Shown here piece after piece: positions 5,961-12,868 of a stretch of 16,457 bases of DNA. The notes under the pieces were generated by a model. It ran no database searches, was not told the DNA's origin, and saw nothing but the letters and a program-made list of their open reading frames with translations. Both the position numbers and the translations under genes were made by a program. The stretch comes from UBA4655 sp964585575 (GTDB lineage Bacteria; Planctomycetota; Planctomycetia; Pirellulales; UBA1268): NCBI GenBank assembly GCA_964585575.1, contig CAZPEM010000071.1, forward strand, positions 1 through 16,457. Reading direction: 5' to 3'. Position 1 is the stretch's first letter, and every line of letters starts with the position of its first letter.

Positions 5961-8315
5961 ATGCGCTCGTGCGTCATGGCGGCCGTCGTCGCCGCGTCGA
6001 TGGCCGGTGCGGGGGCCGCCCGGGCGACCGACTGGCCCGACTGGCGGGGACCGATGCAGGACAGGCACTACGTCGGCCCGCCGCTCGTGACCTCGTTCGA
6101 TCCGGAGAAGGGCACGAACGTCCTCTGGAAGAACGACGAGGCAGGTGGCATCTCCACTCCCGTGATCATCGGGGGCCGGATCTTCACGCTCGTGCGGCAC
6201 AAGCCCGGCACGAAACAGGAGGCGGAGAAGGTGCTCTGCCTCGACGCCAAGACCGGCGAGAAGCTCTGGGAGAACGTCTTCAACGTCTACCTCTCGGACG
6301 TGCCCGCCGAGCGGGTCGGCTGGTCGGCGATCGTCGCCGATCCGGCGAGCAACAGCGTCTTCGCCCATGGCGTCTGCGGCGTGTTCACGGCGATCGACGC
6401 GGCCTCCGGCACGACGAAGTGGCAGCGATCGCTCCACGAGGAGTTCGGCTTTCTCTCCACCTACGGCGGCCGGACCAACATCCCGGTCGTGTTCGAAGAC
6501 ATGGTGATCGCAAGTGCCGTCGTGACCGGGTGGGGCGACACGGCCCGGCCCGCGCACCGGTTCCTGGGGCTCGACAAGGCGACCGGGGCCGTCCGCTGGA
6601 TGAACGGCACGAAGGAACTCCCAGAGGACACGACCTACAGCACGCCCTCGATCGCCGATTTCGGCGGCCAGGCCGCGTTCGTCTTCGGCTCGAGCGACGG
6701 GAGCGTCTGGAACTTTCAACCGCGGACCGGCAAGGCCGTCTGGAACTTCAAGCTCTCCCGCCGCGGGATCAACACGGCGCCGCTCGTCGTGGCCGACACG
6801 GTCTACATCTCGCAGGCTGAGGAAAACCTCGACAACACGTCGATGGGCTCGGCCACGGCCTTCAAGGCCACCGGATCCGGTGACATCACCTCCGCCGCCA
6901 TGATCTGGCAGAAGAAGGGGGTGATGGACGGCCGCTCGATGCCCGTGGTGCTCGGTGAACGGATCTACTTCATCGACGACGGTGCGAAGGTCTACGCCTT
7001 CGACAAGTCGTCGGGCGAACCGGTGGGCAAGCCGCAAAAACTGCTCGGCACGATCGTCCGCGGCAGCCCGCTGGTGGCCGACGGAAAGCTCTACGTCTGC
7101 TCGACGAGCGGCTGGCACGTGCTCGAACCTACGAAGGACGGCACGAAGTTCGTCAACCGCATGCGGTTCGACGACGAGGACGAGGTGACCGCCTCGCCGA
7201 TCGCCGCCGAAGGGCGGCTCTACCTCACGACCGGCGAGCGGCTCTATTGCCTCGGAGACGCATCCGCGACGGTCGCGACCGCGAAGGAACAGCCGCGGGC
7301 CTCGGCCGCACGGCAGGTTTCGGCGTCGACGAACGGACCCGCGGGCGAGCCGGCGTGGGTGCAGGTCGTTCCGGCCGAGGCGCAGATCGCGGCCGGCGAG
7401 ACGTTGCCCCTGAAGGTGCGGCTGTTCGACGCCGCCGGAAGGTTCGTGAAGGAAGTGCAGGGATCGCCACTGACGTTCGAGGCGACGGTGGGCGAGGTCT
7501 CCGGCGATGGCGTCTACACGTCGCCACCCGGAAAGCACGCCGCCGCGATCGTGACGGCCAAGGTGGGCAGCCTCGAGGGGAAGGCCCGCATCCGCTCGAT
7601 GCCACCGCTTCCCTGGAAGTTCGACTTCGAGGAGATTCCGCTGGCCGCCGATCCGAAGACGGGCGTCGTGAAGGGGGAGCCGCCGTTGCCCTGGATCGGC
7701 ATGCGGTATCGCCACGTCGTTCGTGAGGTGGACGGCTCGAAGTGCCTCGTGAAGGTCACGACGATCCCGAAGGGCACCCGCAGCCAGGGCTGGATCGGGC
7801 CGATCACGCTCCACGACTACGCGATCAAGGCCGACTTCCGCGCCCAGGAAACGGGCGTCGGGAAGCCCGGCTCGCCGGCGTCCGACGCCACGAAGGCTTC
7901 CGCCAGCGACGCCGACGCCTTCGCCAAGGCCTTCGGCAATGCGGCCGCGCTCGAGAAGGCCCGCATGCCCGACATGGGCCTCATCGCCCAGCGGTACACG
8001 CTCGACCTCATGGGCGCTTCGCAGCAATTGCAGCTTCGCAGCTGGCCGCCACAGGTGGCGACGCACTTCTCGAAGACGATCCCCTTCCCCTGGGAGGCGG
8101 GCCGCTGGTACACGATGAGGTTCGAAGCCCGCACGAAGGATGGCGTGGCCCTGCTCCGCGGCAAGGTCTGGCCCCGCGGCGAGCCCGAGCCCGCGACCTG
8201 GACGATCGAGGCGGCACACGAGGCCGGCAATCTCCAGGGCAGCCCAGGCTTCTTCGGCAACTCGAAGGATTCCGAGATCTACATCGACAACGTCTCCGTG
8301 GAGGCCGTGCCATGA
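5961..8315 (+). CDS. Exported PQQ-like beta-propeller protein with Ig-like and jelly-roll C-terminal domains
   Basis: This encodes 784 residues. The signal peptide ends near residue 22 (ARA, then TDWPDWRG). A WRGP-type opening followed by repeated blades of the form VYAFDxxxGxxxW fills about residues 25-430: KVLCLDAKTGEKLWEN, VFTAIDAASGTTKWQ, RFLGLDKATGAVRWM, VWNFQPRTGKAVWNF, KVYAFDKSSGEP. This is the PQQ/YVTN-type propeller. After a low-complexity linker, an Ig-like segment (about 460-545, VQVVPAEAQIAAGETLPLKV and onward) and a concanavalin-like region (about 550-784, ending SEIYIDNVSVEAV) follow. Such a C-terminus usually suggests binding to a glycan or another ligand. Whether the propeller binds PQQ is not shown. 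The stop overlaps the next start in ATGA, so the two propeller proteins are translationally coupled. Confidence 0.88.
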   Translation: MRSCVMAAVVAASMAGAGAARATDWPDWRGPMQDRHYVGPPLVTSFDPEKGTNVLWKNDEAGGISTPVIIGGRIFTLVRHKPGTKQEAEKVLCLDAKTGEKLWENVFNVYLSDVPAERVGWSAIVADPASNSVFAHGVCGVFTAIDAASGTTKWQRSLHEEFGFLSTYGGRTNIPVVFEDMVIASAVVTGWGDTARPAHRFLGLDKATGAVRWMNGTKELPEDTTYSTPSIADFGGQAAFVFGSSDGSVWNFQPRTGKAVWNFKLSRRGINTAPLVVADTVYISQAEENLDNTSMGSATAFKATGSGDITSAAMIWQKKGVMDGRSMPVVLGERIYFIDDGAKVYAFDKSSGEPVGKPQKLLGTIVRGSPLVADGKLYVCSTSGWHVLEPTKDGTKFVNRMRFDDEDEVTASPIAAEGRLYLTTGERLYCLGDASATVATAKEQPRASAARQVSASTNGPAGEPAWVQVVPAEAQIAAGETLPLKVRLFDAAGRFVKEVQGSPLTFEATVGEVSGDGVYTSPPGKHAAAIVTAKVGSLEGKARIRSMPPLPWKFDFEEIPLAADPKTGVVKGEPPLPWIGMRYRHVVREVDGSKCLVKVTTIPKGTRSQGWIGPITLHDYAIKADFRAQETGVGKPGSPASDATKASASDADAFAKAFGNAAALEKARMPDMGLIAQRYTLDLMGASQQLQLRSWPPQVATHFSKTIPFPWEAGRWYTMRFEARTKDGVALLRGKVWPRGEPEPATWTIEAAHEAGNLQGSPGFFGNSKDSEIYIDNVSVEAVP

Positions 8316-9937
8316 AAATCAGCTCCCGTTCCTGCTTTTTCCTGCTCGCCGCCGTCGCGACCGCGGCCGGCGCCGCCGAGTGGAACCAGTGGGGCGGCTC
8401 CCCGACTCGCAACAACGTGCCCGACGCGAAGAACCTGCCCACCGAGTGGGAGCCGGGCGAGTTCGACCAGGAGACCGGCGACTGGAAGCCGGGCACGGGG
8501 AAAAACATCGCCTGGGTCGCGGCCCTGGGAAGCCAGAGCTACGGGAATCCGGTGGTGGCCGGAGGCAAGGCCTACGTCGGCACGAACAACGGCAAGGGCT
8601 GGCTGAAGCGGTATCCGCCGGCGGTCGATCTCGGCTGCCTGCTCGCCTTCGACCTCAAGGACGGCTCCTTCCTCTGGCAGGATTCGAGCGAGAAGCTCCC
8701 GACCGGCCGCGTGCACGACTGGCCGCTCCAGGGAATCTGCTGCGCGCCTTTGATCGAGGGAGACAGACTCTGGTACGTGACGAGCCGAGGCGAGGTGAAG
8801 TGCCTCGACACCGAGGGCTTCCGGGACGGGGAGAACGACGGCCCCTTCACCGCGGAGAAGGTGCAGGAGAAGGACGAGGCCGACGTCGTCTGGGTGCTCG
8901 ACATGATGAAGCAGCTCGGCGTCTCGCAGCACAACATGTGCTCCTGCAGCGTGACCAGCGCGGGTGACATGCTCTTCGTGAACACGAGCAACGGCGTGGA
9001 CGAGGGGCACATCAACCTGCCCAACTTCGAGGCCCCGAGCTTCCTCTGCATCGACAAGCGGGACGGCAAGGTGCTCTGGGCAGACAACTCGCCGGGGGCC
9101 AACGTGCTCCACGGCCAGTGGTCGAGCCCCGCCTACGCCGAGCTCGGCGGCATCCCGCAGGTGCTCTTCGGCGGAGGCGACGGCTGGATGTACGCCTTCG
9201 ACGCCCGGGGCGAAGGCGGCAAGAGCAAGCTCGTCTGGAAGTTCGACTGCAATCCCAAGGAGTCGAAATACACGCTCGGCGGTCGTGCCGATCGCAACCA
9301 CATCATCGGCACGCCGGTGGTGTACGAAGGGCTCGTCTACGTGGCCGTGGGCGAGGATCCGGAGCACGGGGAGGGCGTGGGCCACCTCTGGTGCATCGAT
9401 CCGACGAAGAAGGGGGACGTGTCGAGCGAGCTGGCCGTGAGCCTCAAGGATCCGAAAACTCCCCTGCCCCACCGCCGCAACCAAGCGGTGATCAAGGAGG
9501 ATGGGGAGGTGGCGCGGCCCAACCCGAATTCCGCGGCCGTATGGCACTACCCCGGCTTCGACGCCGACGGCAACGGCAAGCTCGACTTCGAGGAGACGAT
9601 GCACCGCACCTGCGGCACGGTCGCCATCAAGGACGGCCTGCTGTTCGTCGCCGACTTCAGCGGCCTCTTCCACTGCCTCGACCTGAAGACCGGCAAGCCG
9701 CACTGGACGCACGACATGCTCGCCGCCAGCTGGGGCTCGCCCCTCATCGCCGACGGGAAGGTCTACATCGGTGACGAGGACGGCGACATCTCGATCTTCA
9801 AGGTTTCGAAGGAGAAGGAGCTTGTCGGCGAGGTCAACATGGCCAACAGCATCTACTCCACGCCGATCGCCGTCGGCGACACGCTCTACATCGCCAACAA
9901 GAGCCACCTCTTCGCGATCCGAAAGAAAAAGGACTGA
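8312..9937 (+). CDS. Exported PQQ-like beta-propeller protein with an EF-hand loop
   Basis: This is a 541-residue protein with a short signal peptide (cleavage near AAGAAEW). It opens with WNQWGGSPTRNN, the common first motif of these propellers, and has blades such as LLAFDLKDGSFLWQDS, FLCIDKRDGKVLWAD, MYAFDARG and FHCLDLKTGKPHWTHD. Two unusual features stand out. Residues 417-428, DADGNGKLDFEE, form a textbook EF-hand calcium loop with acidic or Asn ligands at positions 1, 3, 5, 9 and 12, placed between blades. Residues 143-144 are adjacent cysteines (GICCAP), and CSC occurs at 210-212. Adjacent cysteines form a ring near PQQ in quinoprotein alcohol dehydrogenases, but other family marks cannot be confirmed by eye. 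ATG 8312 overlaps the upstream stop by 4 bp. I recall similar EF-hand-bearing propellers from planctomycetes, all without known substrate. Confidence 0.87.
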   Translation: MKISSRSCFFLLAAVATAAGAAEWNQWGGSPTRNNVPDAKNLPTEWEPGEFDQETGDWKPGTGKNIAWVAALGSQSYGNPVVAGGKAYVGTNNGKGWLKRYPPAVDLGCLLAFDLKDGSFLWQDSSEKLPTGRVHDWPLQGICCAPLIEGDRLWYVTSRGEVKCLDTEGFRDGENDGPFTAEKVQEKDEADVVWVLDMMKQLGVSQHNMCSCSVTSAGDMLFVNTSNGVDEGHINLPNFEAPSFLCIDKRDGKVLWADNSPGANVLHGQWSSPAYAELGGIPQVLFGGGDGWMYAFDARGEGGKSKLVWKFDCNPKESKYTLGGRADRNHIIGTPVVYEGLVYVAVGEDPEHGEGVGHLWCIDPTKKGDVSSELAVSLKDPKTPLPHRRNQAVIKEDGEVARPNPNSAAVWHYPGFDADGNGKLDFEETMHRTCGTVAIKDGLLFVADFSGLFHCLDLKTGKPHWTHDMLAASWGSPLIADGKVYIGDEDGDISIFKVSKEKELVGEVNMANSIYSTPIAVGDTLYIANKSHLFAIRKKKD

Positions 9938-9943
9938 CCACGC

Positions 9944-11641
9944 ATGATCCCGATCCTCACTTCGCCCCGGGGCCTTCCGCTCTCCTTTCCCGCCATGCTC
10001 GGAGTCGTCATGCTCGGGACCGTCGTCCCGGCGACGGCCTCCGCCGAAAAATCGCCGGGCGATCTCGTGCGTGACGCCAGGCGGATCGTCGTGCTCGGCG
10101 ATTCGATCGCCCACGCGGGCGGCTGGGTGGCGAGCGTGATCGCCTGGATGGAGTCGAAGGGCTACCAGGCCGACGTGATCGACGTCGCGCTGTCGAGCGA
10201 GACGGTTTCCGGCCTCTCGGAGGAGACGCACGCCGGCGGGAAATTTCCGCGGCCCGACGTCGCCGAACGAATCGACCGCGTCCTTCGCGTCACGAGGCCC
10301 GATCTCGTGATCGCCTGCTACGGCATGAACTGCGGCATCTACCAGCCGCTCGAAGAATCACGATTCGCGAAGTTCCGCGAGGGGATGCAACGGCTGCACG
10401 ACGCGGTCGAGAAGTCCGGGGCGAAGATCATCCACCTCACGCCCCCCATCTACGACAAGCGTCCCGACGCGGCCGGGCCCGCCGGCTCGGCCGACTACGA
10501 CGCCGTGCTCGCCGCCTACTCGAACTGGCTGCTCTCGAAGCGGGCCGATGGCTGGGTCGTGATCGACGTCCATGGGCCGATGAAGCTGGCTCTCGAGGAG
10601 GCGAGGAAGAAGGACCCGAAGGCCGTCTTCGCCCCCGACGTCATCCATCCCAACGACGCCGGCCACTGGGCGATCGCGCAGGCGGTGCTCGCGGGCCTCG
10701 GCGATCCCGAGGCGGCCCGGGCCGAGTCGCAGGACGTGTTCGCCCCGTTTCTGCCGGAAGTGACCCGGCGGATGCACCTGCTTCGCGACGCCTACCTCGC
10801 CGCCATCGGCCACCAGAGGCCTGGCATGCCGGCAGGCATCCCGATCGGCGAGGCCGAAGCGAAGGCCCGCGAACTTACCGATTCGATCCGCTCGCGGCGG
10901 CTCCATCTCAGGGGGGCGCAGCAAGGGACGCGGGAGTGGAAGAACCCGATCGAGTGGCCGAAGCCTCGGGTCGTCGATCCGGGCCCCGCGGCCGTCACGC
11001 CGCTCCCGCCCCCCGTCGACGCCGTCGTCCTCTTCGACGGATCGAACCTCGACGCCTGGCAGAACGGTGAGGCGTGGAAGGTCGCCGACGGCGTCGCCAC
11101 GGTCGGCAAGGGAGACATCCGCACGAAGCAGGGCTACGGCGACTGCCAGTTGCATCTCGAGTTTCGCACGCCGAAGCCGGCGACCGGCAAGGGTCAGGGA
11201 CGTGGCAACTCGGGGGTGTTCTTGATGGACAAGTACGAGATCCAGATTCTCGACTCGTTCCAGGACGGCACCGACGAGCCCGTGACCTACCATGACGGCC
11301 AGTGCGGCGGACTCTACAAGCAGCAGCCGCCGGCCGTGAACGCCTGCCGCGGCCCCGGCGAGTGGCAGACCTACGACATTCTCTTCACGCGTCCGAGGTT
11401 TCGCGAAGATGGCTCGCTCGAGCGGCCCGGCCGCATCAGCGTGCTGCACAACGGCGTCGCGATCCACTCCGACACCATCATCAAGGGAGAGACGTTCTAC
11501 CACGCGCCGCCGAGCTACACGCCGCACGCCGACGCGATGCCCATCCGGCTGCAGGACCACGGCAACCCGGTGCAGTTCCGCTCGATCTGGATCCGCCCCT
11601 TCGAGCCGGTCGCGCCGCGGGAATTGCCCCGCGGCGGGTGA
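9944..11641 (+). CDS. Exported SGNH/GDSL hydrolase fused to a DUF1080 (3-keto-disaccharide hydrolase) domain
   Basis: This is a 565-residue, two-domain enzyme with a signal peptide ending near TASA at residues 31-34. The N-terminal SGNH hydrolase shows the nucleophile block GDSIA (Ser54), the oxyanion Asn in YGMN (Asn129) and the catalytic pair in DVIH (Asp232, His235), followed by PNDAGH; these fit an active esterase of the SGNH type. After a helical and Pro-rich linker, a DUF1080 domain fills about residues 360-560: VVLFDGSNLDAW, LHLEFRTP, GRGNSGVFLMDKYEIQILDSF and the closing VQFRSIWIRPF. DUF1080 is a beta-sandwich family, some members of which cleave 3-keto-glycosides. The gene starts 6 bp after the previous stop, so it belongs to the same operon. 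Ester removal plus glycoside handling on one exported carbohydrate is a reasonable inference. Confidence 0.9.
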   Translation: MIPILTSPRGLPLSFPAMLGVVMLGTVVPATASAEKSPGDLVRDARRIVVLGDSIAHAGGWVASVIAWMESKGYQADVIDVALSSETVSGLSEETHAGGKFPRPDVAERIDRVLRVTRPDLVIACYGMNCGIYQPLEESRFAKFREGMQRLHDAVEKSGAKIIHLTPPIYDKRPDAAGPAGSADYDAVLAAYSNWLLSKRADGWVVIDVHGPMKLALEEARKKDPKAVFAPDVIHPNDAGHWAIAQAVLAGLGDPEAARAESQDVFAPFLPEVTRRMHLLRDAYLAAIGHQRPGMPAGIPIGEAEAKARELTDSIRSRRLHLRGAQQGTREWKNPIEWPKPRVVDPGPAAVTPLPPPVDAVVLFDGSNLDAWQNGEAWKVADGVATVGKGDIRTKQGYGDCQLHLEFRTPKPATGKGQGRGNSGVFLMDKYEIQILDSFQDGTDEPVTYHDGQCGGLYKQQPPAVNACRGPGEWQTYDILFTRPRFREDGSLERPGRISVLHNGVAIHSDTIIKGETFYHAPPSYTPHADAMPIRLQDHGNPVQFRSIWIRPFEPVAPRELPRGG

Positions 11642-11670
11642 ATCCTCCGCCGATCTTCCTATCCTTCGAC

Positions 11671-12387
11671 ATGGCTCTGGTTCTCGTCACGGGTGCCACG
11701 AGAGGCATCGGCTTGGAGGTGGTGCGGCAACTCGCACGAGCGGGCCACCGCGCACTGCTTGGAGGCCGCACCGCACGAAAATCCGCGGCCGCAGCCGCTC
11801 ATGTGGCCGAGGCATTGTCCGGGGAGCGCCGCCCGGTGACACCGGTCGCGGTGACACCGGTCGTGCTGGACGTCACCGATCCCACCAGCATCGAACAAGC
11901 GGCCCGTCGCTTGAAGGACGAGTTTGGCACGCTCGACGTGCTGATCAACAATGCGGCAATCCTGCTGGGGGAAGATCGCGCCCTGTCAGCCGATCAGGAC
12001 GACGTGTTGTGGAAAACCATGCGCACCAACCTGTTTGGCCCTGTGGCCGTGACCCGCGCCGTCCTGCCGCTCATGCCGGCCGGCGGCCGCGTGATCATGA
12101 CCAGCAGCGGGGGCGGCAGCATGACCGACCCGATCGGTGGGTGGGCGCCGGCGTACTGCACGAGCAAGACCGCGCTCAATGCGGCCACGCGGCACCTGGC
12201 GTTCGAGCTCGGCAGCCGAAACATTTCCGTGAATGCCTACTGCCCCGGCTGGACGAAGACCGATATGGGCGGGATGTCGGCCCCACGCACCGTGGAACAA
12301 GCCGCCGACACGGCCGTCTGGCTGGCAACGGCGGAGAGGATCGGCACTGGAAACTTCTACCGTGACCGCATGGCAATTCCCTGGTGA
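11671..12387 (+). CDS. Short-chain dehydrogenase/reductase (SDR)
   Basis: This is a 238-residue classical SDR with no signal peptide, cytoplasmic. The NAD(P) loop TGATRGIG is at 7-14, Asp at the end of LDV near residue 67-68, NNAA at 93-96, Asn120 in RTNLFG, catalytic Ser in MTSS at 145-146, and Tyr162 and Lys166 in YCTSK; PGWTKTDMGG follows. All catalytic residues are present, so it should be an active NAD(P)-dependent oxidoreductase; the substrate is unknown. MALVLVTGATRG suits the ATG at 11671; the frame is open upstream but there it only shadows the preceding gene. It starts 29 bp after the SGNH-DUF1080 gene without a visible ribosome site and may be the last or an added member of that operon. 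A 15-bp in-frame duplication lies at 11836-11865. Confidence 0.9.
   Translation: MALVLVTGATRGIGLEVVRQLARAGHRALLGGRTARKSAAAAAHVAEALSGERRPVTPVAVTPVVLDVTDPTSIEQAARRLKDEFGTLDVLINNAAILLGEDRALSADQDDVLWKTMRTNLFGPVAVTRAVLPLMPAGGRVIMTSSGGGSMTDPIGGWAPAYCTSKTALNAATRHLAFELGSRNISVNAYCPGWTKTDMGGMSAPRTVEQAADTAVWLATAERIGTGNFYRDRMAIPW
11836..11865 (+). repeat. 15-bp in-frame tandem duplication in the SDR gene
   Basis: Two adjacent 15-bp units match at 14 of 15 positions and encode VTPVA and VTPVV just before the strand LDVTD. The unit length keeps the frame, so the protein gains five residues in the loop ahead of the fourth strand. It looks like a recent replication slip. Confidence 0.8.
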
Positions 12388-12476
12388 ACGGTGCGGTCGG
12401 CCGTTGGTGGGACGCACAAGTCGATCACGCGGGAGACCATGGCCTGATTTACGGATGCTGGAGGAGTGGTTCTGAC

Positions 12477-12830
12477 ATGAGCGAAATACGGCGGTACGGC
12501 TCCTCCCGCAGGTGGGCGGACATCGTGGTGCATCGCGGCGTGGCGTATTGGGTCGAGGTCGCCGAGGACATGTCGCTCGATACCCGCGGGCAGATCGCAC
12601 AGGTGCTCGCCCAGATCGACGCGACGCTGCGGACCGTCGAAAGCGACCGGACGCGGCTGCTGCAGGTGCTCATCTCCATCGCCGATGGCGACGACGGCCC
12701 CATCCTCGACGAGCTGTGGGATGCCTGGGTTCCCGCGGGCCATCCTCCCGTTCGGGCCATGGTGCAGGTCGGCCTCGGCACACCCTGCAAGGTCGAGATG
12801 GTGGTGACGGCGGCGGTTCCCGAAAACTGA
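12477..12830 (+). CDS. RidA/YjgF-family protein
   Basis: This is a 117-residue cytoplasmic protein of the Rid family (enamine/imine deaminases and relatives). The order of motifs fits: VVHRGVAYWVEVAED at about 17-31, RGQIAQVLAQIDATL at 37-51, RLLQVLISIAD at 60-70, LDELWDAWVPAGHPPVRAMV at 78-96, and KVEMVVTAAV near the end. Arg93 in PPVRA corresponds to the key arginine of RidA (Arg105 in E. coli numbering) and Glu107 to a residue also common at the active site. The start is ATG 12477 with GGAGG at 12460-12464; an open frame back to 12384 lacks family similarity. It lies 89 bp after the SDR gene on the same strand. I would place it in one of the Rid subfamilies rather than RidA itself, since it is shorter and its N-terminus differs. 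Confidence 0.85.
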   Translation: MSEIRRYGSSRRWADIVVHRGVAYWVEVAEDMSLDTRGQIAQVLAQIDATLRTVESDRTRLLQVLISIADGDDGPILDELWDAWVPAGHPPVRAMVQVGLGTPCKVEMVVTAAVPEN

Positions 12831-12868
12831 CCGCCGTCTGGCCCATGCGGGCGGACGGCGTCCCGAAT

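Noticed and set aside
5946..8219. 757-residue minus-strand frame opposite the first propeller gene
   Set aside because: The product is Arg/His/Asp/Gly-rich and unlike any protein I know, while the plus strand has signal peptide and blade motifs.
7742..8311. Extension of the second propeller protein by about 190 residues upstream
   Set aside because: That part is an out-of-frame reading of the first propeller gene, with Arg-rich composition; the ATG at 8312 is followed directly by a signal peptide.
8279..10231. 650-residue minus-strand frame opposite the second propeller gene
   Set aside because: It runs across two well-supported genes on the other strand and has the composition of an antisense shadow.
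10358..11560. 400-residue minus-strand frame opposite the SGNH-DUF1080 gene
   Set aside because: The plus-strand gene has the catalytic motifs; this frame has none and is Arg/Val/Asp-rich.
11302..11670. Extension of the SDR protein by about 120 residues upstream
   Set aside because: It reads the DUF1080 domain in another frame; the nucleotide-binding loop starts within seven residues of ATG 11671, as usual for SDRs.
12832..12860. Terminator between the RidA gene and the secreted orphan
   Set aside because: A 7-bp inverted repeat (CGCCGTC/GACGGCG) is present but the loop is 15 bases and there is no T-run on either side, so support is too weak.
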